Assembly: GCA_001600615.1 (NCBI GenBank) | Contig: BCKK01000012.1 | Coordinates: 242,616 to 306,615, forward strand | Source of the DNA: Dioszegia crocea | Lineage: Eukaryota; Basidiomycota; Tremellomycetes; Tremellales; Bulleribasidiaceae | Length of the DNA: 64,000 nt | Direction: 5' to 3' | Shown: positions 9,657 to 25,353 of the stretch, piece after piece | How the letters are laid out: each line of letters starts with the position of its first letter | How positions within the stretch are numbered: the first letter of the stretch is position 1 | Notes under the pieces: generated by a model | Told to the model about the DNA's origin: nothing | Seen by the model: only the letters and a program-made list of their open reading frames with translations | The model's database searches: none | Made by a program: the position numbers and the translations under genes

Positions 9657-12600
9657 ATGTCCGATTCGAAACCTGAAATGGTCGCGTCTAGCTCCCGTTC
9701 GCCCGGATTTGGAACCCCTGGCCGTAGTTCCCCCGACGCGGCGAACGATTCATTCTGGTCGACCCTCCAAGCGGATGCCGACGTCTACGATGGCGACTCT
9801 TCGTCATCTCGCCCTCCGACTCCTCCAATCCCCTTTGATTCGAGAGCCACTTCTCAGAGTCGATCTACTGGTGGAGAGGGCACACCAAGGCGGAATGGCG
9901 GTAAGGTGAAAAAGGAGAAGGAAGTCTTTGCGCCGCCTTTGATTGCGGACCTGCCCAATGCTTGGGATGAGGCGCATGAGAGTTTTGAGGTGCTGGAGCG
10001 ATGTGTGTATGAGTCCAAGAAGATGGGCGCGAGTAGGGAGACGGATGAGATGATGGTGTGTGATTGTGTATACGACAAACGTGAGTTTTGGGTTTTGGGG
10101 GTGGTATCGCTGGATCGTGAGGGGTGTCGGGATGGATGTCTTGGTCGAGGATCTGGGATCTACGCGGTGAAGGAGTTCTGAAGGGTTGTTTGACCTTAGG
10201 CTGACGCGATCAGGAAATCCAGACGCTGATCAATGTGGCTCACACTCCGACTGTGTCAACCGCGCCATCTTTATCGAATGTCTTCCGCATGAATGTAGAG
10301 CACGAGATCAATGTCGGAATCAACGGTGAGCTGACTTTCTCTGGTGGTTGAGATATACAGCTGACTTTCCCAGATATACGAAACGCCAATTTGCCGATCT
10401 TGAAATTGTAAAAACCGAACTGAAGGGCTATGGTCTACGAGCTGGATCAAATATCGCGTCGTAATTCTGAAGTTTCTAGGGCGATATGGACCACAGCTAA
10501 TCATCAGTGGCGACCTGATATACGAATACATAGGAGAAGTCATTGGCGAAAACACCTTCAGAAAGCGTATGGCTACCTATGGCGAAGAAGGAATCAAGCA
10601 TTTTTACTTCATGATGTTGCAGAAGGAAGAGGTGAGCTGGATGACGCTGAAAGATGACAGTGCATCAGAGCTGACTTTGCAGTACATTGATGCCACGAAA
10701 AAGGGTGGGATCGGACGATTCGCCAATCACTCCTGTAACCCAAATTGCGAAGTGCAGAAATGGGTTGTTGGACGACGGCTGAGAATGGGGATCTTCGCCA
10801 AGCGGGATATACACCATAATGAGGAGATCACCTTCAACTATAACGTTGACCGATATGGGTGAGTTATGGCCATCTCTAGTTTTGGAAGCCGAGTTGAACT
10901 GACTTTACAGCCACGAAGCGCAAATATGTTACTGCGGTGAACCAAATTGCGTCGGCTTCATTGGCGGAAAGACCCAAACGGACATTGGAGGGATGGATGA
11001 CCTGTTCCTGGACGCTCTGGGTATTACGGACCAGGTTGAGGCGGAGGGTATGAAGGGGTCCAAGAAGAAGAAGTCCAGACATCTGGATGAGGACTTTACC
11101 GTGAGTTCGGTCTTGTAAGACCATATCTAGGTTTTGAGCTGATCGAAATAGCCCGTACTTCACCCAATCACCGAGAATGAGACGCAAAAAGTCGCAGCGG
11201 CGATTAGGCAGAGTATGGAGAATAAGCGTATGATGCGAATGTTGCTCGAGCGTGTCCAGGTGAGCTGTCGAATCCATGTATGCGGGAGATCTCAGCTGAG
11301 ATTATAGATGACTGAAAATGGCGCGATCCATCGACAACTGATCCGTCTACATGGGCTGAGTTTGATGTTTATGATTCTTACCGAAATGGGAGAAAACAGA
11401 GAGCTCGTCCTGCTGGTATGTAGAAACGGGTCTTGAATAGGGATCGAGCTTATGATCTCAGGCGTTGCAAAGTATGGTTCAGTGGAAATTGCAACTCCGA
11501 AATAAGATTGAAGACTCAAATATCGAGGAGCCAATCAAGGAGTTACAAGCTGGTAACGATGCCGAGTTGAGCGATCTTGCGCAAAGAGTAAGCTAGACGT
11601 TGGTGGTGCTACACTCTGACACAAGCTGACTTGGCAGCTACTCGATCAGTGGTCTACTCTCGAATTATCATACAAGATAGCCCGAGTATCCAAGATCGCC
11701 TCTTTGGACGCTGAAGACGACGCCAATACCCAAACTCTAGCGGAAGCCACCACATACACCTACAACACCGAACATCGTAAACCTCAGGCGTGGGAGAATA
11801 CCTCTTCCGTAGCCTTCACTGTGGCCCCCGTCAAATTCCGCGCTCCTTCATCCTTCATCCGCCCACCTCTGCCCCCTTCCACTCCATCAGCCTCCAAGCC
11901 CTCTCCAGCCATATCCAATGACCGACTGAAGCTTGACGCCATCATTGCCCTCGCACAACAACAGGCAGCCGCGGCGGCTTCTGCTCCGCCTACGCCTCTT
12001 CCACCTGCTGAGAGTCCGGGAGAATCCTCTCGATCTTCCACCACTCGACGTGATGAGAATAACGGGAATGGTGCCAAGCGCGCCAAGACGTCTCACTCTA
12101 ATGGCGATTTGTCGACATATGGCGGTGAAGAGGATGAAGCGGCGAGGAAGGAGAAGCGGATGATGAAGCTTGTTGGAGAGGTGGTTGTGAAGAGTATGAG
12201 CAAGTATAAGGAGATGATGGATCATGAGACTTTCAAGAAGTATGCGCGTGATGTGAGTTGGCTTCATCGATGGGTAGAGATCTCGCTGACGGATAGTGCA
12301 CGCATACGTTAGTTGACAAGGAAAAACGAAGCTCGTCTTATCTAAATCACCGAAAACCTACCCTTTCCGACGACAAAAAGGCCAAAATCAAATCCTTCAC
12401 TAAAGAGTTTACGCATAAACTCATGAAGCGTTTAAAAGAAAAGGGGAAGCTCAAGAAGCCGTCCGACAGGAAAGACAAACATGGGTCGTCCTCTTCCGTC
12501 ATGTCGACCCCGTCAGGCTTGGCTTCGTCAACACCGACTACGGCGCCCAGTACAACTTTGGAAACTCCACGGACGAGTGCAGAGGCGGATGAGCTGGATG

Positions 12601-12920
12601 ATATCTTTGGTGCGGATGATCCAGAGCTTGAGGATGTGGATATGGACGCGGAAGATGTCAAGCCACCTCTACCAAAAGAGACGGAGGGCGGGTCCAAGGG
12701 GCGGATGGAGCTGCTGCGGGAGGCAAAAGAGAGGAGAGAGCGAGAAGGTGGAAGTGGACCCCGGGTGAGTCCGCCGGTCATTCGACCGGTGGATACTTGG
12801 CAAGTTGGCGGAGGGACGCAGAAGAAATTGGATGCGTTCGCGGCGAGTAAAGGGTTCCCCCCGGCTCGAGAGGAGGATCTGGGGAAAGATACGCCGATAC
12901 GGACGCCAAGTAGTACTTAG
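9657..12920 (+). CDS. SET2: Set2-type histone H3 lysine-36 methyltransferase
   Basis: Eleven exons: 9657-10080, 10214-10325, 10374-10460, 10508-10631, 10683-10858, 10911-11100, 11152-11259, 11308-11415, 11462-11587, 11638-12252, 12297-12920. They encode 897 residues in a continuous frame. Order: AWS Cys cluster ([16 protein letters not shown], then [17 protein letters not shown]; about 134-180), SET domain (about 180-307, with [17 protein letters not shown] at 261-271 and FNYNVDRYG), post-SET (YCGEPNCVG), a Ser/Ala/Pro-rich linker, and a C-terminal SRI-type helix region (about 645-735), the domain that binds the phosphorylated RNA polymerase II tail. Set2 methylates H3K36 during elongation. 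Length and order match fungal Set2. I did not find a clear WW domain between SET and SRI. Introns carry CTGAC branch sites; the first is long (133 nt). Confidence 0.96.
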
Positions 12921-13467
12921 TCCGGTAGCTACTGGCTTGTTGTCTAGTAATGGGTGTATAGCAAACATACCATGCATTGTTGTTGTGTCGTGAAGGTCAC
13001 ATCGGAGATTGGTGGTCAACTGGATCGGAAGCTCTAGGGCAGGTGTGGCCATTCGTCCAAGTTCTTGCCGCGATTCCGTTCGTGTACTCCGCACTGCAGC
13101 TGGCCGCAGAGTGCGGGCATTCCGCAATGAAATGACGGACGACCGACTCGGTCACAGTCGGGCGAGTGTCGAGTCAGCGTATAGCCCCCTCGCTGCAACC
13201 CTAAGGGGGTGGTCTGAGACTCAAATCAGGCATACATCCCTTGATTGGAACACTCTAGGGTATCGCACCAATGTCGTGCTGCCGATCTGAAGGCGTTTTT
13301 GGCCCAGACCGGCAACTCAAGACACTGACTCTACATAGACTCTGATTTCGCACCACATCCCATCAATCCTGCTTTGACTGCGTAGATACTATTTCTCGAC
13401 TCTGCTCAGGGCGCTTCTACCAACAGCACAAGCGCTGCACACAATCACCCCTGAACCCCACTGCACA
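12921..13467. other. Intergenic SET2 to small gene
   Basis: No gene seen. The stretch holds the SET2 3' flank and the upstream region of the small gene at 13468. Confidence 0.4.
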
Positions 13468-13835
13468 ATGCCCTCCCACCGGCGCTATCCTTCCATCGGC
13501 TCGGTCCTGGCGAGCGCGGTCGAGAAGGAGCTTGCCGCTGCCCGGCAGTTTGACAACCAGGACCCAGCTGTAGGGAGTGCCGAGTACGACGCGCTCGTCT
13601 CTGCGATTACGACCAAAGTTCTCGCAGACCTCATCGCGGCTCACTCCGGTGAGCTGAGGATCATGATCTCAAACGTGAGTGACGAATAATTTGGCCATGG
13701 TCAGAAGAAGACTAAGCTTGTTGGCTGATTCGATAGAGCACATGTCCCGACGAAGATCCAGCGATCAGTGAGAAGCAAAGACAGATCGCTGTACTCACGA
13801 CGAAACAGACTGAGTCGCGCACTGCTTCTCAGTGA
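13468..13835 (+). CDS. Small hypothetical protein, two exons
   Basis: ATG at 13468 in a good context (CACAATGCC) opens a 69-codon exon (13468-13674). GTGAGT starts a 62-nt intron with a GCTGAT branch and GATAG acceptor, then 13737-13835 ends in TGA: 101 residues in all. Exon 1 is helical and balanced (EKELAAARQFDNQDP, YDALVSAITTKVLADLIAA); exon 2 is short and polar. No signal peptide, membrane segment or known domain. The splice sites and amphipathic exon make a real gene plausible, but there is no homologue I recognise. It could also be a fragment of a larger gene. Confidence 0.45.
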
Positions 13836-14098
13836 TCTCTCTAGCCCGGCGATCTGGCGGGCATACGACTGGCGATGCAACGATGGCTAGCTCTGACTAT
13901 GGGCCGTTACTGTGTAACTATCTGATGCAATATGATTATCTGAGCCTTGTCTGAACCACAATCGCGTCAGGCACGGGCCAAAAGTTGACAATTGCAGGAT
14001 TGGCATTGCAGACTGCAATCACCGCGATGATCAATCCTTGAGCATTTGAAGAGTCACTTATCCTAATCACATCCAGCCCACGGCTATCGTCGCCAGAC

Positions 14099-15322
14099 AT
14101 GAAGGTCGACTTACCGTCCGAGGTATGGGTCATCGTCCTAGGCTTTCTGCGGAATCCCATCACTCCACCCCTGTCCAACCCGGTCCGCTCCCGCTCGACC
14201 CTGCAACAGCCTAATCTCTGTGCCGCTGCCAGGACTTGTAAAGTAAGCCCAGACTCTCGACACATCCGTGCAGAGTGCCCTACTGACAATATCCACCTCT
14301 TTAAATCGATCTGCGATACCCTCTTATACTCCAACCTCATCGTGGTTGATCTCCCAACCCTCCTCGTCGATATCCACACCCCCTCGAAACGCCGTCTTCT
14401 TGCACTCGTTCAAACTCTGCACATCGAGTATCGTCCCAAAGCTCAACATCCTACCTATCTTCAACTTCTATCTAACAGCGGTACCGGCCACTGGAGGCGA
14501 TACGGATTGATGAAGAAGAGTGAGAAGAAGGCGGCGAGGATAGAGGATTGTGATGCCGAGCTGGTGGCTCTGCTTCCCACGCTGGAGCGTCTGTGTGACT
14601 TGGGAATGCGTACCGTCTTCCCAAAGCTGGAGAAGGTGGTGATTGCCTCAATGTGCAAGAAGGAAAATCAGCTCTGGATGTTATTCCGCTGGGCGCAAAC
14701 TCGGGGCGGTGCAGGTCTCAACGACTTGACAAGCTGTACCACCCTCTTTGACAAATTCGTATCCTCCGGTAATCTACAACACCTTTGCGTGCGCGACGCC
14801 ACAGCTCCCCTCGCTCCCAATCCCAATACATCTTTTCGTAAAGAATCCCCATCAAACTACTCCCTCACAATCCACTATGACGGATCCGACATCTACATGC
14901 CCATCTCCTTCGGCGGACCCACACGCTGGGTCTCGGATATCGCTCCCGATAAATCCTGGGCTGAAGAGATTCACTTCACGGGTGTCTCTTTGGCTAGTTA
15001 CCCCTTCATGCCCGGAATCGGCAAATCATCCGACGCGCTCGATCTTGAGATCTTCTGCAGCACCAGTATCTACGGTACTATACCGCCGCACGCTGAGAAA
15101 TCTGCGCCTTGGGCCGGGCAATGCTTGGGACCTCCGATGTTGCCTCTTCAGGCTGGTGGTCCTGCTCTCTCGGCAGAGAGACAAGCTACCATGGCGGAAG
15201 AGCTCGGATCTCGTGCCCAGGACTACTACCGGCTTCATCGTCGGAGCTATGTTAGTGTTCAATGGAGCTCGTCAGCCGAGATGCCGATGTGTCCGGGATG
15301 CGGGTCAGGTCCTCCGAAGTGA
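14099..15322 (+). CDS. Family A F-box-like paralogue A5, intron apparently retained
   Basis: One open frame of 407 residues. It starts MKVDLPSEVWVIVLGFLRNP, has LQQPNLCAAARTCK, and ends SAEMPMCPGCGSGPPK with the family CxxCGxG tail. At the position of the family intron there is GTAAGC at 14243, but the block ends ...CTGACAATATCCAC before CTCTTTAAA (LFK). The expected acceptor AG at 14295-14296 reads AC. The 54-nt block has no stop and keeps frame, adding 18 residues (starting VSPDSRHIR). Splicing to CAGAG at 14275 (33 nt) would also keep frame. Either the intron has become exonic or a new acceptor is used. A5 and A6 are closer to each other than to A1-A4. Confidence 0.72.
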   Translation: MKVDLPSEVWVIVLGFLRNPITPPLSNPVRSRSTLQQPNLCAAARTCKVSPDSRHIRAECPTDNIHLFKSICDTLLYSNLIVVDLPTLLVDIHTPSKRRLLALVQTLHIEYRPKAQHPTYLQLLSNSGTGHWRRYGLMKKSEKKAARIEDCDAELVALLPTLERLCDLGMRTVFPKLEKVVIASMCKKENQLWMLFRWAQTRGGAGLNDLTSCTTLFDKFVSSGNLQHLCVRDATAPLAPNPNTSFRKESPSNYSLTIHYDGSDIYMPISFGGPTRWVSDIAPDKSWAEEIHFTGVSLASYPFMPGIGKSSDALDLEIFCSTSIYGTIPPHAEKSAPWAGQCLGPPMLPLQAGGPALSAERQATMAEELGSRAQDYYRLHRRSYVSVQWSSSAEMPMCPGCGSGPPK

Positions 15323-15691
15323 AGGAGTGATTATTGGCGATGGAGATGGCATGGCGATAACGAAGTGTAGGGGAAGCGGGTGGTGCGGGACCGGGCGGGG
15401 GTGAAGCAGACATTTGACTGTCTAGTTAGAAAGCAGTCAAGTTGATCTCGCGCATACATCTCTCAGGGTTTTATCTAGCTCTCAGCTCGACAACAATGCC
15501 ATAAGAGTCCCTTCTGGATGGCAGCATGGGTTGCAGTGTGGCAGTGTGGCACACCCCCAGTCAACCTGAAACGCGTCAGGCACGGGCGAGAAGCAAAGCT
15601 TGATTTCGCCTTCATCAACCCAATCATCCATACATCGACCTCCCAATAACATCCCTTCACCCTTCTAGTCAACACTGGAGGATTTCCAAAC
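15323..15691. other. Intergenic A5-A6
   Basis: No gene. A short tandem GCAGTGTGGCAGTGTGGCA lies near 15533-15551. AACGCGTCAGGCACGGGC before A6 (about 15570-15587) also occurs, nearly unchanged, before A5 (about 13963-13980) and is a candidate shared promoter element. Confidence 0.5.
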
Positions 15692-16948
15692 ATGGCCGTC
15701 ATCGTCCCTGCCGAAATATGGGTGGTTGTTCTAAGCTTCCTGCGAAATCCCATCCCTCCAACCCTTTCCAACCCACCTCGATCAGCATTGCGTCAGCCAT
15801 ACCTCTGCGCTACTGCCCGGGTCTGCAAGGTGGGCTATCTCATATCAATCAAGGCATAATGTATTGTTGCTGATCTTATACAGCTCTTCGGATTCATCAC
15901 CTCCACTCTCCTCTACACTCACGTCACTACCGACAACTTTCTCGGTCTCGTTGCCAACTTCCGTACCCCCTCGAAGAAAAGCCTTCTTTCGAAGATCCGC
16001 ACTTTGCGAATCGAGTATGCCCCCAAAGGCGAGCATCCTACCTACTTCGAGCTCTTCTCCTCCAAGTCGTCGTCTCATATGAACCATCGCTGGGCTCGAT
16101 ATGGTGTGAAATCAGAAGAAGTGGAGGAGGTGAAGCAGGCAGACTGCGATGCAGAGATCAACGGTCTGGTGAAGACTCTTAAGTCATTGCAGGACCTATC
16201 CATGACAGAAGTCTTTCCTAGGATGGATACCCTGGCGATTGCTTCGATCTGCAAGAAGGAGGAAGAAATCTGGGGGCGACACCGCGTGATGAAACTCCGG
16301 CAGGGTACCCAGCCTTGGGAACAGCTTTCCAACTCCCTCTTCGATTCCTTTCTGTCCTCCAGCGGAGCTCTCAAACATGTTTGCATACGTGATGCCACCG
16401 GGCCACTCTCACTCGACAACGTGATCAAATCCACTCCAATATCCTCCACTTTCCATCCCATAGTCCACTTCGACTTGGCGGAGTTCTACGTCGGCCCGAT
16501 ATCAAACATTCGTCCCGTACGATGGGTGTCCGAGGCTAGTGCGACGGATTCATGGGCACACCTGGCCCATAACGTGGGAATCTCAATCGAAGGACACGCC
16601 GCTTATCCCAGTGTTAAAGATGGGGTCGATCCTATCGATCTTCACATCTACTGCAGTACCGCCTGCTTTGGCGTTCTCCCTCAGGTGAAGCTGAATAAAT
16701 TTGAGTTTGGCGGTGGCATTATCGGGGCACCACTCAGGAGATTTGATATCCCGGGGCCTAGCTTGTCGAGCCTAGAGCAGCACACCATGGCTAGCGAGAT
16801 GGGTGATCGCGCCCAACGATTTTCGCGCCGTACTCGCGACAACGGCCAGAAAGACCGCATCCGGTGGAGCCCGTCTGCTGACTCCCCTATCTGCGGAGCC
16901 TGCGGTACGGGTCCTTCCGGGGGAGCCATCACCGCTGGGAAAGCGTGA
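15692..16948 (+). CDS. Family A F-box-like paralogue A6 (intact)
   Basis: Exons 15692-15829 (46 codons) and 15884-16948 flank a 54-nt intron (GTGGGC...ATACAG) at the family position, giving 400 residues. The start MAVIVPAEIWVVVLSFLRNP and LRQPYLCATARVCK form the F-box-like segment. Next come LRIEYAPKGEHPTYFELF, FPRMDTLAIASICKKEEEIW and LKHVCIRDATGPLSL, shared with A5. The tail SADSPICGACGTGP keeps the CxxCGxG motif but is extended by about a dozen residues. Being spliced and uninterrupted, it serves as the intact partner for judging A5. Function unknown; adaptor role in ubiquitin ligation is only inferred from the F-box-like start. Confidence 0.75.
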
Positions 16949-17463
16949 TGGGATGTAGAGATTAGACAAGGGGTGGTGGGGTGGGAAAAGGCGGTCGAGT
17001 TGGAGGGCTTTCGTGAGATCGAGCGGCAGTCAAGACGAGGATGCAAAGAGGTTAGGCTAGGAGGCCTTTGGCGGTGCTGTTCGTTGTGAGCAGAGACGGG
17101 CCAATGGATCGGAAGGGATTGGGACAAAGGAGTTATGTATCTGGAGACAGGCAAAATTCGACGGAGGATCTTTACATCATTGACTTACATAGCCAGAGAA
17201 GAATTGATAGCGGTATCATCATTAGGACGGCAGGCAAGGTACGTAACTATGAATCAATATCATCTGGGTGGGTGTTACTTTGTAGGCAGTCAGAAAGACG
17301 GCAGGGTGAATCAGACCGTCAGCCAGGTCAGTGACACGAGGGAAACCAGAACACATCATCACCTGATATGCACAACCACTTTACTAACTTAGCCGACCGG
17401 CCAAAACTTTTTGAAATCCCCTCGCCCAAAGTCCATTCCCTAAATATTCCCCAATCTCCCAAT
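16949..17463. other. Convergent intergenic A6 / UBP12
   Basis: Shared 3' region of two convergent genes. No gene seen in either strand. Confidence 0.4.
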
Positions 17464-22216
<4,753 letters not shown>

Positions 22217-22709
22217 TCCGCTTCCCGGTGACCGGGTGCTGGGGACGCTGGGGTTATTATTGGGTGATCAGAATGAGGTGTATGTATAGGTTGTGAGGGG
22301 GATGTAAGAGTTGCATAGAATAGTTCCGTTTGGTGCTAGAATGCGCTTACGGCAGTGGCGAAAACAACTGAAAGTGGCGCCAAATGTGTGAGGAATGTGG
22401 AGCTGCAGCTAGGGAATGGTATGTAACAGGCCTATCGTACCAGTATCATCATGACTAATCCTGGATAATGCAAGCGGAAATATCATCTAGAATGATTGAA
22501 CAGTCCCGAACAATGCCAGTAGGAGACCGATGAAGCATAGTCACTGATTTGGTCGTTGCAATTGCGCGAGGAGCCGGACCTCACGTGCCGACCTCGGCCC
22601 TCGGCTCCGGAGTCAGCGCGACTCGATCGTGACTCGTGACTCGCCACCGAGACTGGGCTGCGCTATATAACTAACGCAATAACTGCCTAGACTCCCATCA
22701 CACTACACC
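22217..22709. promoter_or_regulatory. Divergent promoter region UBP12 / APH-like 1
   Basis: The two flanking genes point away from each other, so this 493-bp spacer must hold both promoters. TATATAA at 22664-22670 lies 40 bases before the ATG of the plus-strand gene and is a credible TATA box. A cluster of CGTGACTC-type repeats (about 22625-22645) precedes it. Confidence 0.5.
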
Positions 22710-24432
22710 ATGGCTTCACCATACGGTCTCATCTGGACCTCAAGCCCCCTTTTCGGTCCAGCTCCCAAATGGGCGGTTGAACCTGATATTACCGCTCTTA
22801 CGTCCGTCGCTCAGCGAGTTCTTGGACCCGCTGCTGAGTTCGAATTACAAATCGCCTTCTTCCGCCAAGGTGGTTTAAACAAGCTCTATATTGTCAAGGT
22901 CCATGGACATTGCTCTATTCTACGGGCGGCTCTGCCAGTTGACCCGGATAAGGTGGCGAGCGAGGTGGCGACGATGGAGTTCGTACGAAGAAATGTAGGC
23001 TTTTCATTTTATTTCTCCGGCCTTGCTGATAAAAAGACCGAACTTCCCATCCCCAAAGTTGTCGCTTTTGAGAATTCCCACATGACGGAATTGCGGTTTC
23101 CATGGGTGATATGGAGTATATACCTCACGCGTCCCTTGACGCCGTCTGGAGACACCTACCAATGGATAATAAGAAGGCTTTGGCCCTACAGTGAGTCACA
23201 GAGAGCTGATGCGAGCTGACACTTGCAGGCTTGCCTCGTATCAGGCTCAACTATATACGAAGCGGTTCGCCACCATTGGAAGCCTTACACAACGTTTGAC
23301 CCCGACGAGTGCCACCCGTGCGACACTCGACTCCGTCTTCTATCCACTTGGTGCCCCTCATCTTGATCCCACCACGCCTGCCACTTCAGCTTCGGCCTTC
23401 CCCGACCTGCGTACTTCATCCGCGCACGTCTGCTCCGACGCAACCTCGAGCTCCCCGACGCTCAACAACGGCACATCGGCCACATCATACAGCGTCTTAT
23501 ATCCCGATAGGCTGACATCCGCCCATCACCTATCTCAGCTGGCGCAAGGAGAACCTCTCGGACCATTCGTCAACTCCCATCACTGGCTACGTGCCCGGTT
23601 GATCAGAGTGTTGGCTTATACCAAGCGTCAGATCGAGGAGGCTAAGGTTGCTCCAGATGAAGATGCCGACGATTACGATACGGAGGAACTCGAAAGTCTC
23701 TCCCAAGCTGCGACTCTACTACTCAATCATCTACCACGCATCTTCCTCCAGACTGCCATCGAGGAGACGATCTTACGTCATAATGATCTGCGCCAACCCA
23801 ACATCCTCGTCGATACAAATGGTACGATCGTATCTATAGTCGACTGGGAACACTCACACACTCTGCCTTTGTGGTACACCGCACAGTTGCCCGAATTCCT
23901 TGTCGGTCGCAAGCGGCGGGTGGAGCGTACGAGGGAGGGATACAGCAAAGCAGAGGAATTCTACTTGGCCGATCCGGCCAGGTACGGTGATCTGGACGGA
24001 GTGGCTTTAAGGTATTGGGAGGCGAAGGATGAGTATGAAAAGACACTACTGAGGGCTGTCTATGTGGAGGAGATGGATAGGCTGGTTCCAGGTTGGAAGC
24101 TTCAGTATGTGGATGGCAAGTTTGAGCGGGTCTTTGAGCAGCAGATCTGTCTTCTTGAGGCGGGTGTCGCTGGTCCGATCTACGTCACTGCTCTGAAAGG
24201 TTGGCTTGAGGCGTATGAAGGATATGGCTTTCCAAGAGGGGGAAGGTACTGGCCGGTGGTTGAGGAGGATAGTCTGGTCCATGAGGAGCAAGAAGATGAG
24301 GATGATGATGAGGACGAGGACGAGAACGAGGATGAGGACGGGGACGGGGACGATAATGACGATGAGGAGGAGAAGTAAGTCTCGCCACTTCACCCTCCGT
24401 ACAATGCTGACTTTTTCAGGTCTGATGAGTAG
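22710..24432 (+). pseudogene. APH/kinase-like phosphotransferase 1, one-base frameshift
   Basis: Exons by comparison with the tandem copy: 22710-22994, 23037-23190, 23229-24374, 24420-24432, with introns of 42, 38 and 45 nt. The protein is of the aminoglycoside-phosphotransferase/choline-kinase-like fold. It has FRQGGLNKLYIV near the start, the catalytic loop HNDLRQPNILV and the metal-binding VDWEHS, then LPLW. In exon 2 the frame fails at about 23109: FPWV is in one frame, and the family's MEYIPHASLDAVWRHLP follows in another, one base short. Without that base the exons total 1598 nt instead of 1599. All other features, including the acidic Asp/Glu tail (24290-24374), are intact. Hence a recent pseudogene or a sequence error. 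Substrate unknown; fungal members of this family are mostly uncharacterised. Confidence 0.75.
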
Positions 24433-25353
24433 AGCAGGATGGAGCAGATGATGAGTATTGTGACTTCCGATCTGCCGTGGGCCACTGGGCGCGTCGGGGT
24501 GCGTGCGCATCAGACGATTAGATGTTAATGATCTGTTGTCAGAAAGCTTCAGCAGGTCTTTTTGATATTCTGTTGCTGGACAGGCGGCTCCGAGGGGTTA
24601 ACTCTTCCTAGTTCTATGCATATGACCACAGACAACACCAGCCAGCTCTTGCACTGGATAGCCCAAGATTTGTCTTTCCGTCGGAAGCGGCTCCTTCCTC
24701 GATTTGCCCGAAGTAGCAATTCTCGTAGCAGAGTGAACTTGTTGGCTGGCCACCTGTTGACCGGTGACCGATAGTTATATACTCTACATGTCTTGCGATC
24801 TAGAAAATTGTGCCAGGGCCGCCGATACAGGCTGGTCCGCAGGACAGATACATCACTTACATTTCTTTAATAGCTCGTCGACGAGCATCCAGAAGTAGCG
24901 GTGCCGATAAACGGAAGAGATGATCCATGCCCCACACTTCGCCTCCTGAGAACTGTCTCAACTCCCTCGAACAGACCGTACCAACAATTCTCAGTGATCC
25001 GTTCTTGCTCGAGACCACCGTCTCTGATCTCATAGGGCTAAAATGCCATGAATCAGTAGGATCCGCCTTATTGGCGATACTCAATTCATGATATTTGAGA
25101 AGCTCGAGCCTTTTGCAGCCTTTCAATTTCACTGTTCCCTAATTCGTCCTATACCTTACGTCTCATTAGCATCATTCCTTTTCTACTCGGACTGAATAAA
25201 CCCGGTCGGATCGCACCTTCTACTCAGGTCAGTCATCTCGGCTCCGCGCCTTATATTTGAGTCGAAAGGCATGCTGACACCGTATAATTCAGATACAAAT
25301 CCAAGTCGCGTTCTCCACTACCCATCTTTCACACCACACATCATCATCTCATC
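24433..25353. other. Intergenic APH-like 1 to APH-like 2
   Basis: About 0.9 kb. The minus strand 25132-24857 is open for 91 residues with a leucine-rich start (LKGCKRLELLKY), which could be a fragment of an F-box/LRR-type gene, but nothing confirms it. The 3' part is the promoter of the next gene. No other feature seen. Confidence 0.35.

Noticed and set aside
24857..25132. Minus-strand 91-residue frame between the APH-like genes
   Set aside because: Leucine-rich start is suggestive, but there is no start context, partner exon or paralogue in the window; kept only as a note in the spacer.
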